This document shows positions 1 to 11,400 of a stretch of 64,000 nucleotides of DNA, in pieces. The notes under the pieces are model-generated. The model was not told the DNA's origin, did not search any database, and saw nothing but the letters and a program-made list of their open reading frames with translations. Numbering within the stretch: position 1 is the first letter of the stretch; each line of letters begins with the position of its first letter. Location: NCBI GenBank assembly GCA_946406115.1, contig OX291550.1:25148722-25212721 (forward strand), in the 5' to 3' direction. The position numbers and the translations under genes were made by a program. The DNA comes from Apoda limacodes (lineage: Eukaryota; Arthropoda; Insecta; Lepidoptera; Limacodidae).

Positions 1-97
1 TAATAACTAGCAAACACGCCAAATTTTATTAGATGTATAAAGATTTAGTGTGCGATTCTGTGTGTTGTCTTTAAAGTATTCTCTTTGCTTATTTCAG

Positions 98-395
98 GAA
101 AAGATCCAGAGAAGATGATACGTGCGAATTTATGCCGTTGTCAAAAAGAATTAATAATCTACATTTGAATAACAATCTCATCAATACAAGTATTTCACAA
201 GCTCAAGACTCTAGTCAAATAAATGGTATACCCATGGCCAATGGAATCTCATCCCCAAGTTCATCGGAAACTGAAAGACCATGTTACGATCCAGGCATAA
301 ATGAATCAGAGAGCAATTACTTTTATGAAAATAAGTTATTGTTTGAACTGCATTTAGAAAGATTACAAAGATTAGGACAACAATTTCCACTGTAG
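98..395 (+). CDS. 3'-terminal coding exon of an unrecognised gene
   Basis: The exon follows a good acceptor (pyrimidine-rich, ending 'atttcag' at 97) and reads in one frame to TAG at 393-395; the frame starts at 99 after one leftover base. The visible C-terminus is about 98 residues. It opens with a basic/acidic patch (KRSREDDTCEF), then PLSKRINNLHLNNN, a Ser/Asn-rich linker, and ends in a probable amphipathic helix (NKLLFELHLERLQRLGQ) close to the stop. The helix and the SKRINNLHL motif look conserved rather than random, but I do not recognise the family. The rest of the gene lies left of the window. A methionine at 132 is internal, because the same frame is open back to the acceptor. Confidence is good for the exon and low for any function. 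Confidence 0.75.
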
Positions 396-1020
396 ATTTG
401 TAACATCCCACCTTTAAAAGATTTTTTTCTCATAATATACATTTAATTATTTTGTCGATTTAGTACTACTTAGTTATTAATTTATTTTAAACTCGTTTAA
501 TGTTTGTATAAGTTGAAGCTATAATTAGAGTGGTCAAAAATTTTAACTGTATTATTGATTAAAATGTTTGAAAGTCCTTACTATTATGAATCAATAGATT
601 TAAATTATTGTTTCAGTTGGTTTTTCTTGTTTCCTCTTTTAGCAAGTGATCCATACAAAATAGTTGTGTCATTATAATGTGATCATTCTGATACTAAAAA
701 TATGTATGGCTCTTTTATACCAATTTGTGTCTGTTTGTCGCCATTCATCTTTAGTCTAAACTTTACTTATAGCAGCTAACTATTGCCACTATTAGACATT
801 ATTTATTTTCATGAAACTAGTCATAAGCTATATTTAGCATGTTTTGTATTGTTTCTGAAACTCGTCTGTAAGCTTTAGTTATATTTTGTGCTAGTCTATT
901 TTCACAGTTTTTGTTTGTTTGGCTTGGTTACATGCTTTTTTTTGTGTTCGTAAATTCCTGTAGTTCGTTTAAGTCACCTGTGTTAATTCACTTAAGTGCA
1001 TTAAGTAAATTACGTAAATG
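396..1020. other. 3'UTR and AT-rich intergenic sequence
   Basis: No open frame or splice pattern suggesting a gene. The first part is presumably the 3'UTR of the gene ending at 395; the remainder is AT-rich with no repeat that I recognise. Confidence 0.5.
558..563 (+). terminator. possible poly(A) signal (ATTAAA) of the first gene
   Basis: ATTAAA lies about 160 bp after the stop codon of the terminal exon at 98-395, in AT-rich 3'UTR-like sequence. No stronger AATAAA is seen nearer the stop. Weak evidence by itself. Confidence 0.3.
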
Positions 1021-1021
1021 G

Positions 1022-1067
1022 TAGTACGGAACCCACGGTGCTAGAGTCTGATTCGCACTTGACTGAT
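1022..1067 (+). repeat. tail fragment of the 'gcgcgagtccgactcgcacttgg' dispersed repeat
   Basis: The sequence 'tctgattcgcacttgactg' is a decayed form of the terminal motif that closes the fuller copies at 25833-26120 and 56978-57405. Only the 3' end is present here. Confidence 0.5.
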
Positions 1068-1115
1068 TTTTATTTGTTTTCGCCATTTTACAGTTATGTT
1101 CACAGGCTTAAAAAA

Positions 1116-1346
1116 ATTAAGTTTATAAATTTGACTCCTGAAAATGAGCTCCCTGCCAAGGTTTTCTGCAAGGACTACAGTATGGAGTTCTTCAAGAAAA
1201 AAGAAGTTATTAGATTTCTGAAGGGTCGGCAACGCGCAAGTGATTCCCCTGGTGTTGCAAGTGTCCATACGCTACGGTGACCGCTTACCATCAGGCGGAC
1301 CGTAAGCTTGTTTGCCACCTTAGTGGTATAAAAAAAAAAAAAAAAA
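1116..1346 (+). mobile_element. 3' fragment of the main LINE family
   Basis: This matches the last part of the LINE open frame (AKVFCKDYSMEFFKK) and the 3' end 'gccaccttagtggtata' followed by a poly(A) run to 1346. It is 5' truncated and carries an extra A in an A-run that breaks the frame. Its poly(A) directly abuts the 5'-truncated start of the next copy, so the younger copy may have integrated into this A-tract. Confidence 0.8.
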
Positions 1347-1368
1347 TGAATGGTTGGAATTGCACGAC

Positions 1369-3906
1369 TCATATATCAAAGTTCTAGAGCAATATCCCAC
1401 AGCAGAACTAGTTATTTTGGAAGACTTTAACGCCCACCATCGTGAGTGGCTCTGTTCTCGAACCAATAACTATGCAGGGATATCTGCTCATGAATTTGCT
1501 TTGAACTATGAATTCTCTCAGCTGATACTTTCTGCAGCGAGAATATCAGATATAGAGGACCATACGAGCTCCTTACTGGACCTTCTGCTGATTACAAGCT
1601 TGGACGGATATTCCGTCTCAGTCGATGCGCCTATTGGCTCCTAGGACCACTGTCTCGTTCGGACTCAAATGTCATGCACACAACCTGACCTATCTGGGCC
1701 AACTAATTGGCGTCGTGTGTGGCACTATAAGTCGGCAGACTGGGATAGGCTGCGTCAATTTTATGCATCGTACCCGTGGAGGCAGCTCTGCTTCAGCTGA
1801 GAAGATCCTGACGTCTGCGCAGCCGCAGTCACTGAGACAATCCTCGCTGGTATGGAATGTTTCATTCCTAAACTGCGAGTAGCTGCCGAGTGGTTTAATA
1901 GGTTTTGCAGAGAAGCTAAAATTTTGCATTGAAAAGAATGCGAACTGCATATGAGGCATGGACCACGGCTCGTTATAATAAGGAACCGAATATCTTTGAG
2001 TTAGAACGCAAATTCAATGCTACCTCGAGGTTCAGTAAGAAAGCATCTGCCAGAGCTAAATTCCAAGTCATCGGCAAAATAGGAGGGCGACTTGCAAGCT
2101 ATCCCACTGGGAGCGTGCTTTCTGGTCGCTTGCTAAAGCTGCCGAGGGGAACTTCTGCCAGTCGTCGTTACCACCACTGCGAAAGACCGATGGTGACATG
2201 GCCCAAAGTGCTAAAGAGAAAGCCGATCTATTGGGCAGTCTCTATGCCTCAAATATTATCGACGAAGGCGCTATACCGTGGTACGTTAATCTCCATAACA
2301 GCGGGAGATCCGACGCGCGTTGCCTAAACTAGACGTTCATAAGTCGAATGGGCCAGACAGTATACCAGCAGTAGTGCTTAAACAGTGAGCTCCTGAGTTT
2401 TGTATTGTGCTCATCCACCTCTTCATGCTTTCCTACCACACTAGGCAGTCTTGTGAAGACTGCGAATGTTCATCTGGTTCCCAGAAAGGGCGATAGTTCA
2501 GATTCATCGAATTAAAGGCCAATCGCTATTACCTCTCTCTTCTCTAAGGTGATGGAGCGTGTGATCAACACACAGCTTCTAAGAGACCTAAAAAAACACG
2601 ACCTGATCAGCGACCGTCAATATGGCTTTCGCTACGGTCGCTCGACTGGTGACCTTCTAGTGTATCTCACACACCGATGGGCACTAGCCATTCAGAGTCA
2701 GGGGGAGGCATTGGCTTGTAGCCTGGACATAGCGAAGGCGTTTGATCAGGTCTGGCATCGGGGTCTTCTATCGAAGTTGCCATCTTAAGGAGTGCCCGAG
2801 GGTTTGTGCAAATGGGTGGGTAGCTTTTTGTCCAGCAGACGCATACGAGCCGTAGATGACGGTAGTTGCTCTGATAGCATGGACATTAATGCTGGTGTGG
2901 TGCAAGGCTTTATGCTGTCGCCGAAACTGTTTCTACTGCATATCAATATGTTGGACATGAACAACATACATTGCTATGCAGATGACAGTACTGGAGACGC
3001 TTATTACACGGGTCATGCAAGCATCCCTTGTTCAGTTGTGGAAGAAAAACGTGAAAAACTTGTGTTTCAAATCGACCATCACTCTGTCCAAAGTCTCTGA
3101 CTGGAGACGGGAAAACTTGCTCCGATTCAGCCCTACAAAGACACAAGTCTGCGCGTTCACCGCTAAGAAAACCCTATTCACTGTGGTCCCTCTATTCCAG
3201 AACCCTCCCCTCACCATCTCCAAGAGCATTAATTGGGATCCTTGGCGTTGACATCTCCACAGTGTTCAGTTCCGAAATCATTTGCTAGACTAGGTGAAGC
3301 TGGCGTCCAAAAAACTTGGTTTACTCAACAGAGCGAAGCAGTACTTCACGTCGGGGCAAAGGTTGCTGGTTTACAAGTTGCAAGTCCGGCCCCATATGGA
3401 GTTCTGCTGCCATCTCTGGGCGGGTGCACCCGGATACCAGCTTGGCCCATTTGACTCAGTTCAACGACGATCTGTGAGAATTGTCGACGATTCCAAACTC
3501 ACTTGTGGTATCGAGCCCTTAAGTCTGAGGAGAGACCTCCCTGTGTGTGTTCTACCGCTTGTACAATGGATTGTGTTCTGACGCATTGTTCGAAATGATG
3601 CCCACGGGTACTTTCTATCATCGCACCGCTGGCCATCGGTAGGGAATTTATTCTCACTCTTTAGAACCAAAAGGGTCGCGTACATTGCGCGAACGCTTGG
3701 GTTGTGGAATGAGCTCCCTGCCAAAGTTTACTCCTAGGAATACAGTATGGGGTTCTTCAAGAAAGAAATTATTAGATTTCTGAAGGGTCGGCAACGCGCG
3801 AGAGATACCCCTGAATGGTGTTGCAAGTGTCAATAGGCTACGGTGACCGCTTTCCATCAGGCGGATCGTAAGCTTGTTTGCCACCTTAGTGGTATAAAAA
3901 ATAATA
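1369..3906 (+). mobile_element. decayed LINE copy 1 (EN-RT, 5' truncated)
   Basis: This is a 5'-truncated copy starting inside the endonuclease domain (KVLEQYPTAELVILEDFNAHH) and running through reverse transcriptase to the 3' end 'ccaccttagtggtataaa'. The frame is broken by many stops and indels. Recognisable pieces are an endonuclease segment at 1375-1640, RT motifs at 2549-3100 including the DIAKAFDQVWH active-site block and CYADDST, and the C-terminal region at 3294-3800. Relative to copies 2 and 3 it is clearly the oldest, except for a segment at about 2789-3104 that is almost identical to copy 2. It lies tail-to-tail with copy 2. Non-coding in practice. Confidence 0.85.
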
Positions 3907-3989
3907 TAATTGCGGAAATACTCTGTCTTTCTCTTTATTACCTCTTCTCGCTGTACCTATTTAGATTAAAGGATGATGCCTGAATTTCT

Positions 3990-4158
3990 ATGAAATCTGG
4001 TCCCACTTTCCAATAGCTATGTGTGGTTACATCGTTGCATAGGTATTTTGAGCTGAATAAACGTTACTATGGCGCCAAGTTCCAAATCTTAGTCTTCAGA
4101 GTTATTCTTTATTAAACATGGTAGATTTATCAGTAGCCAAGTAATGCTATTTACGTAA
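3990..4158 (+). repeat. dispersed repeat, one arm of an inverted pair
   Basis: About 165 bp here are the reverse complement of 7741-7906: shared landmarks are 'ccaatagctatgtgt', 'gagctgaataaa', 'ccaagttccaaatctta' and 'attctttattaaacatggta'. Divergence between arms is moderate. The two arms bracket LINE copy 2. The repeat resembles the non-coding 3' part of a lepidopteran LINE or SINE; the family is unresolved. Confidence 0.7.
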
Positions 4159-7100
4159 TTTTTTTTTTTTTTTTTTTTAATACCACTAAGGTGGCAAACA
4201 AGCTTACGGCCCGCCTGATGGTAAGCGGTCACCGTAGCCTATGGACGCTTGCAACACCAGGGGTATCACTTGCGCGTTGCCGACCCTTCAGAAATCTAAT
4301 AACTTCTTTCTTGAAGAACTCCATACTGTAGTCCTTGCAGAATATCTTGGCAGGGAGCTCATTCCACAACTTAAGCGTTCGCGGGAGGAAGTTGCTCTGA
4401 AACCGCACTGTACGCGACCATTTAGGTTCTAAAGTGTGAGAATGGATTCCCTGCCGATGGCGAGCGGTGCGATGGTAGAAAGTAGCCGTGGGCATCATTT
4501 CGAACAATTCCTCAGAACACAACCCATTGTACAAGCGGTAGAACACACACAGTGAGGCAAAGTCTCTCCTCAGACTTAAGGGCTCGATACCGCAAGTGAG
4601 TTTGGAATCGTCGACATTTCTCACAGCCTGTCGTTGAACCGAGTCAAAAGGGCCAAGCTGGTATCCGGGTGCACCTGCCCAGATATGGCAGCAGTACTCC
4701 ATATGGGGCCGAACTTGCGACCTGTAAAGTAACAACCTTTGCCCCGACGTGAAGCACTGCTTCGCTCTGTTGAGTACACCAAGTTCTTTGGACGCCAGCT
4801 TCACCTTATCTGATAAATGATCTCGGAACTGAACATCGCTGGAGATGTCGACACCAAGGATCCCAATGCTCTTGGAGATAGAGAGGGAAGTGTTCTGGAA
4901 TTGTGGGACTACAGTGAATGGAGTTTTCTTAGCGGTGAACGCGCACACTTGTGTCTTTGTAGGGTTGAATCGGACCAAGTTTACCCGTCCCCAGTCAGAG
5001 ACTTTGGACAGAGTGATGGTCGATTTGAAACACAAGTTTTTTCACGTTTATCTTCCACAACTGAACAAGGGATGCTTGCATGACCCGTGTAATAAGCGTC
5101 TCCAGTACTGTCATCTGCATAGCAATGTATGTTGTTCATGTCCAACATATTGATATGCAGTAGAAACAGTTTCGGCGACAGCATAAAGCCTTGCACCACA
5201 CCAGCATTAATGTCCATGCTATCAGAGCAACTACCGTCATCTACGGCTCGTATGCGTCTGCTGGACAAAAAGCTACCCACCCATTTGCACAAACCCTCGG
5301 GCACTCCGTAAGATGGCAACTTCGATAGAAGACCGCGGTGCCAGACCCGATCGAACGCCTTCGCTATGTCCAGGCTGCATGCCAATGCCTCCCCCTGACT
5401 CTCAATGGCTAGTGCCCATCGGTGTGTGAGATACACTAGAAGGTCACCAGTCGAGCGACCGTGGCGAAAGCCATATTGACGGTCACTGACCAGATCGTGT
5501 ACTTCTAGGTATCTTAGAAGCTGTGTGTTGATCACACGCTCCATCACCTTAGAGAGGAGAGAGGTAATAGCGATAGGCCTGTAATTCGATGGATCTGATC
5601 TATCGCCCTTTTTGGGCACCGGGTGCACATTCGCAGTCTTCCATGAAGACGGAAATGGCCTAGTGTGGTAGGAAAGCGCGAAGAGGCGCGTGAGTACAGG
5701 ACATAACTCAGGAGCACACTGCTTAAGCACCACTGCTGGTATACCGTCTGGCCCACTCGACTTATGAACGTCTAGAGAAAGTAACGCCCGCCTGACCTCC
5801 CGCTGCGTTATGGAGATTTCCGGCATGGTCTTACCGCACCACGGTATAGTAGGTGGTACAGCGCCTTCATCGTTCATATTCGAGTTCGAGGCAAAGAGAC
5901 TGCCCAGTAGATCGGCTTTCTCTTTAGCACTATGGGCCAAGTCACCATCGGTCTTTCGCAGTGGTGGTAACGACGACTGGCAGAAGTTCCCTTCGGCAGC
6001 TTTGGCAAGCGACCAGAAAGCACGACTCCCAGAAGGATAGCTCGCAAGTCGCCCACCTATTTTGCCGATGAATTGGAATTTTGCTCTGGCAGTTGCTTTC
6101 TTACTGAACCTCGAGGCAGCATTTAATTTGCGTTTTAACTCAGAAATATTCGGATCCTTATTAAAACGAGCCGTGGTCCAAGCCTCATATGCATTTTGCT
6201 TAAGAATTTTAGCTTTTCTGCAAGACCTATTAAACCACGGTCGTTTTTTGACGCCGGCAGCTACTCGCGGGTTAGGAATATAGCATTCCATACCAGCAAG
6301 GATTGTCTCAGTGACTGCGGCTGCGCAGACGTCAGGATCTTCTGAGTTAAAGCAGATCTGCCTCCACGGGTACGATGCGTAAAATTCTCGCAATCCATCC
6401 CAGTCTGCCGACTTATAGTGCCACACACGACGCCAATTAGTTGGCCCAGAAGGATCAGGTTGTGTGCATGACACTTGAGTCCGAACGAGACAGTGGTCCG
6501 AGGAGCCAAGAGGCGCATCCACTGAGACGGAGTATCCGTCCGGACGAGTAGTCAGCAGAAGGTCCAGTAAGGAGCTCGTATGTTCCTCTATATCTGGTAT
6601 TCTCGTTGGACAAAGTACCAGCTTAGAGAATCCATAGGTCAGAGCAAATTCATGAGCAGATATCCCAGCATAGTTATTAGTTCGAGAACTGAGCCACTCG
6701 CGATGGTGGGCGTTAAAGTCTCCCAAAATAACTAGTTCTGCTGTGGGATATTGCTCTAGAACTTTGTCAGTCGTCAAACTCAGGTGCGTGAAGAGTCGAG
6801 TTACGTCCGTGTCACCGCTATGAGACCTGTATAGGCACGCATAGATACGAGTGTGGCCGCCGTAATCTACGCGCACCCACAATATCGACAGGTCCCTGTC
6901 TTCAAGGCTATGAAGGCGGCGACAGCAGATATCCTCCCGGACGAACATACATACACCGGCACGACTCACAAAATTGTGCTCAAGTTTGTAACCGGGATAA
7001 TGAAGGTATGATGTATCGGCCGGGCAGGATATCTGCGTCTCCGTTAGAAAAAGAATGGTCGGCTGCGCAGTCTCCAGATGGAGGTGGACTGCGTTAAGAT

Positions 7101-7296
7101 TTGCGTGAATACCCCTAATGTTGCAAAAGTCCACATTAAATGTGGATGGAGCGGCCGCTGAATAAACTCTTTTTCTTTTATTTCTTGCCATATTTTTTTT
7201 TTTTTTTGAAAGGGTTATTTAGATTAAAGATGAGGATTCACTGCACTGACAGCTTAGAGGACAAAAGGTGCGGTACTAGAACTGCCCAAGCTATTT
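4159..7296 (-). mobile_element. near-full-length LINE copy 2
   Basis: On the - strand this runs from a short 5'UTR (about 7296-7192; it matches the 5'UTR of copy 3 just before the ATG) through a 736-codon frame, a second overlapping frame and a 3' end with poly(A) (poly(T) at 4159-4178). Compared with copy 3 it lacks several hundred bases of 5'UTR, so it is 5' truncated. Apart from one internal segment (4998-5276), it is very close to copy 3, pointing to recent insertion. One insertion in a homopolymer splits the coding frame. Confidence 0.9.
4229..7191 (-). pseudogene. LINE endonuclease/reverse transcriptase polyprotein, frameshifted (copy 2)
   Basis: This encoded the replication protein of the LINE: an APE-type endonuclease that nicks target DNA and a reverse transcriptase that copies the RNA there. 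It starts at ATG 7191 with MARNKRKRV. Endonuclease motifs visible are ILGDFNAHH and SSDHCLV; RT motifs are SSGPDGIP, SLDIAKAFDRVWH and CYADDST. The first frame ends at 4981 and the remainder is in another frame (5035-4229). The break is a run of six T on the + strand (5037-5042) where copy 1 has five. RT motif B, which reads GVPQGSVLSP in copy 3, is GVVQGFMLSP here, and an Asp codon is missing just after it. No separate ORF1 is seen. The clade is uncertain: it looks like the Jockey/Rex1/Daphne-type single-ORF elements, judged by motif resemblance only. Probably inactive. Confidence 0.85.
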
Positions 7297-7338
7297 AAAA
7301 TTGCATTTGTGCTTTATACACGTAGTGTAGATACTAAC

Positions 7339-7515
7339 CTGCAGAGGTTTTCTCTAGGGACTACAGTAAACTGGGGTTCTTCAAGAAAGGAGTGATTAGA
7401 TTTTTAAAGGGTCAGCAACGCGTGAGTAATGACCCTGGTATTTTAAACGTCCATAGGCTAGGGTGACTGCTTAGCATCAGGTAGGCCGTTCGCTACCTTG
7501 GTGGTATAAAAAAAG
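7339..7515 (+). mobile_element. short decayed LINE 3' end
   Basis: This matches the 3' terminal part of the main LINE family ('ggactacag', 'cttcaagaaa', 'ctaccttggtggtataaa'), with many substitutions and a small deletion near the end. It ends in a short A-run. Opposite orientation to the neighbouring copy 2. Confidence 0.75.
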
Positions 7516-7740
7516 TTATCCATTGCGTCACTGAGTCGCAAACCTTTTGAAAAAAATGTTAATGTTAAACAGATGTTAAGGTTGATTTTTTTTTTTCAAA
7601 TAAAACAACGATAGCGTATTTTAAACATAATCATCATCTACAATGACGTCGTTTAAAAATAAGGCTAAGCCTACGAATCCCTCATGCCTGGGGTGCCCCA
7701 GGTAACTGTAGGTAAGTAATTACACTACGTGTATTAAGCA

Positions 7741-7906
7741 CAATTGCAGTTATTACGTAAATATAAAACTACCATGTTTAATAAAGAATAACTCTGAACG
7801 GACTAAGATTTGGAACTTGGCGAAATAGTAACTTTTATTCAGCTCAAAAATACCTATCCAACGATGTAATACACATAGCTATTGGAAGGTGGGACCAGGA
7901 TTTGCA
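7741..7906 (-). repeat. dispersed repeat, second arm of the inverted pair
   Basis: Reverse-complement partner of 3990-4158. Sequence beyond it to about 8075 ('gtccttccccgggactcaaa' on the - strand, then a 'cccgtggttcctcccgc' motif) is the kind of non-coding repeat widely scattered in lepidopteran genomes, so this arm is longer than the first one. Confidence 0.65.
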
Positions 7907-8075
7907 TCCTCCTTTGGCATGAAGACATTTTGAGTCCCGGGGAAGGACATAGGCTACATGAAAACTTCAAGTGTGAGTCGGTTTTTTTTCTATAATTGAA
8001 GAGTGGCTGTTGAAATACTACACCGATAACCGAATTAAGGGCGGGAGGAACCACGGGCAGAAGCTAGTTTGCGTA

Positions 8076-9365
8076 TATGTGAGATTTTAATCAGGTTACC
8101 CATAAGTGTATATTTGTGTTTGTTTGTCCATGTATATCTTAAATACTAGAAATCAGAATGTAATGTAATTTTTATCGTATTAGTTATTGTTTAACTTAAG
8201 GAACAGTGCAAGTTTCATCAAAATCGGTTTATTTGATATTACTATCCATATGACATATGTTTCATTTTTCTATTAATATTTTAATACTAAGCGCATCAAT
8301 GACCTGCATTTGGTCCTATCCTGTGTAAGTCTTGCGCCTATTGAGGGGCAGCAGTATTCTTCTCTTGTTATACATTTGGTTATTGTTTTCTTTCTTTTTC
8401 TTTTCTTAAGTCCCTGACTAATTATGGTGGAGTCAATCAATGACAGAATAGGGTTAGGTTGGAAAATTTGTCGCGGGCTTTAGCGAACTATTTGAAAATG
8501 TTCGTAATGGTCCAGAGAACAAGACCCTCGGTTCTCTTTAACGGAAATAAAAATGGGTGCAACCATATCGACGGTACAACCCATTTAAAATTCAAAAAAC
8601 CGGCTGAGTGCGTCCGTACAAACTTATTATAAATGTAGACAGCAGTGTTGTAAAAGTGAAAAATTTGAAATCGGAAAATTTGCTAGATCAAAATCTGGAG
8701 ATTTACTACTTATCTATTACTTTTCATCTTCATACCACATCTTACTTGTTAATTTTAGAAACATTTTCTCGTAGTCTTCAGTATTAAACATATTTTGTGA
8801 ATCTTTTTATTATATTACAATTCAAATTGATTTAATAATTGTTTTTCGGAAAGGATCGCCATAACTATAGGTATGTGTTCTGTGACCATAACTTTCTTTC
8901 AGAAGTTTCCCCCGTACACTCACTAAACAATAATGAATGAACCCTAAGGTATTTCAGTGCAATCTGCTTTAGCATGCTGCAACGTTGAAAGATCATGCAA
9001 GAAATTTCGGAAATCCCCCGTCCATGGATTTTTTATTATCAGGTTTCACTTAGTTTTGCTGTATATTGAATATTATCTCCCGCGTCAGTTTTGTATAAAA
9101 ATATTGAAATACTGTAAATCGGGGGAAAGGGAAGCTAAATTGGGATATCGGGAGACAATAGCCAAAATCAGTAGATCTCCTGATCTTTTGCAACACTGGT
9201 AGACAGTTCTTCCATCATGCGATCATGATCGCATGTCCTTAACTACCAGCAAATGTGCAGTTGTAGTAAAATTTTATTGTCAGTGTCCTAAGAACCTAGC
9301 TCTTCTAATTTTACAAGGTCATGTCTATACCGCTCCATTTGCTTTTTTTTCGTATCAGATAAATT
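8076..9365. other. intergenic, no supported gene
   Basis: AT-rich sequence with possible old repeat debris (for example 'aagtttcatcaaaatcggtt' near 8210, a common LINE/SINE-tail phrase). The open frame at 8957-9202 has no recognisable motif and no splice context. Confidence 0.4.
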
Positions 9366-11400
9366 TCGGAGAAGGATGACGCTTTGGACCCGGCTACAGA
9401 AGGGGAGTGGGTGGCCTTCCGCCTGCCACGCGAGCAGCCGTACTCTCTGTGCCAAGCTTTGCCAGTTCTAATACCGCAGTTTTTCTCCCTTCAGCTGTCT
9501 GCGCAGTGAATCCTCAACTTAGTTTAAGAAACTCCTCATCATCAAAAAATAGGTAAAAGTAAAAAAGTAAAATAATATATCCAGCGGCTACTCCTCCACA
9601 TTTAATGTAAATTTTTGCAACATATATACAACATTTACTCACGTCAACCTTCACGTAGTCCACCACCATCTGGAAAGCTGCACAGCCGAACATTTCTTTT
9701 CTGACAGAGACGCAGATATACGCCTACACTATCCCGGCTAGAAACTCGAGCACAATTTTGTGAGTCATACAAACACCGATGTATGTTCGTCAGGGAGGAT
9801 ATATGCCTTCATAGCCTTGAAGACGGACTTGTCGATATTGTGGGTGCGCGTAGACTTCACTTTCAGGTTTGACGACTGACAAAGTTCTGGAGCAATATCC
9901 CACAGCAGAAGTAATTACTTTAGTAGACTTTCACGCCCTCCATCGCGAGTGGCTCCGATCTCGGACCAATAGCAGGGATATCTGCTCATGAATTTGCTAT
10001 GACTTATGGATTCTCTCAGCAAGTACTTTTTCCAACGAGAATTCTAGTTAAAGAGGACCATATGAGATCCTTACCAGACCTTCTGTTGATTACACGTCCG
10101 CACGGATATTCCATCTCAGTGGTTGTACCTCTTGGCTCCTCGGACCACAGACTTGTTCAGACTCAAAACCCGATCTGGGCCAACTAGGTGTCATGTGTAA
10201 CAATAAAAGTCGGCAGATTGGAAAAGATTTCGTAAATTTTATGCATCGTACCCGTGGAGGCAGTATTAGCAGCAGAGGGCGTGTATTAGCTCTGCTTTAC
10301 CTCAGAAAATCCTGACGCGCAGCTGAAGTTTCGCTGACAATTTTCGCTGGTTTGGATTTTTTTATTTTCAACCCGCGAGTAGCTGCCATAGTCAAAATAT
10401 CGCCCGTGGTTTAGTCAGTCTTACAGAGAAGCTTAAACTGCGTATTAAGCTTCGACCCAATAATAAGGATCCAAATATTTCTGACTCGAAACGTAAATTA
10501 AATGCTGCCTCTGTATGGTTACCGAAAAACCGATGGTGACTTGGCCCATAGTGCTAAGGATGTGATTTACTGGATAGTCTCTGCCTGAAACTTAGATTTG
10601 AACGACGAAGGCGCTTAACCACCTACTATACCGTAGTGCGGTAAGACCATGCCGGAAATCTCATAACACATCGGGAGGTTCGGCGGGCGTTGCTTTCTCT
10701 AGACGTTCATAAGTCGAGTGGGCCAGACGGTATACCAGTAGTGATGCTTAAACAGTGTGCTCCTAAGTTGTGTCTTGTATTCACGCGCCTTTTCGCTTAC
10801 ACTATTCAATTTCCGTTTTCATGGAAGACTGCGAGTGTGCACATTGCCGGTGCCCAAAAAAGGTGCTTAAATTGACCTGTAAATAGATCAGATTCATCGA
10901 TTTACAGGCCAATTGCTATTAGATACCTCTCTCCTCTCCAAGGTGATGGATCATGCGTAATCACCACACGGCTTCTAAGACACCTAGAAAACACGTCCTG
11001 GCCAGCGACCGTCAATATGGTTTTCGCAGCCCTAGGCAGACACAAGTTTTGGCGTCTACCGCTAACAAACCCCCATTGGCTGAACTTCTACAATTACAGA
11101 ATACACTCCTTGCCATCTTCAAGAGCATTGGAATCTTTGGTGTTAACATCTGCAACGATGTTCAGTTCCGAGATAATGTAGAAGATAAGGTGAAGCAGGC
11201 GTCTAAAAAACCTTTGCTGCTTTACAAGTCATAAGTCCGGCGCCATCTGAAGTACTACTGCCATTTTTGGGCGAGTGGACTCGGACACCATCCTTCGAGT
11301 GATGCTCCTGGTATTATAAGCTTCCATAGGCTACGGTGACCGCTTACCATCAGGCGGACCGTTAGCTGATTTGCCACCATATTTGTACCTATAAAAAAAA
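9366..11400 (+). mobile_element. heavily decayed LINE copy 4
   Basis: Begins inside the 5'UTR of the main LINE family ('ggagaagga', 'tggacccggctac', 'cagtgaatcctca', matching 50459-50615) and ends at about 11400 with the family 3' end ('aggctacggtgaccgcttac', then an A-run). Endonuclease and RT fragments are visible in broken frames at 9880-10190 (KVLEQYPTAEV) and 10690-10860 (LDVHKSSGPDGIP). An internal deletion joins the QYGFR block at 11025 directly to a downstream TQVLA block, removing the RT catalytic region. Old and non-functional. Confidence 0.8.

Noticed and set aside
8957..9202. 81-codon + strand open frame between LINE copies
   Set aside because: No motif or splice evidence; surrounded by decayed repeats.
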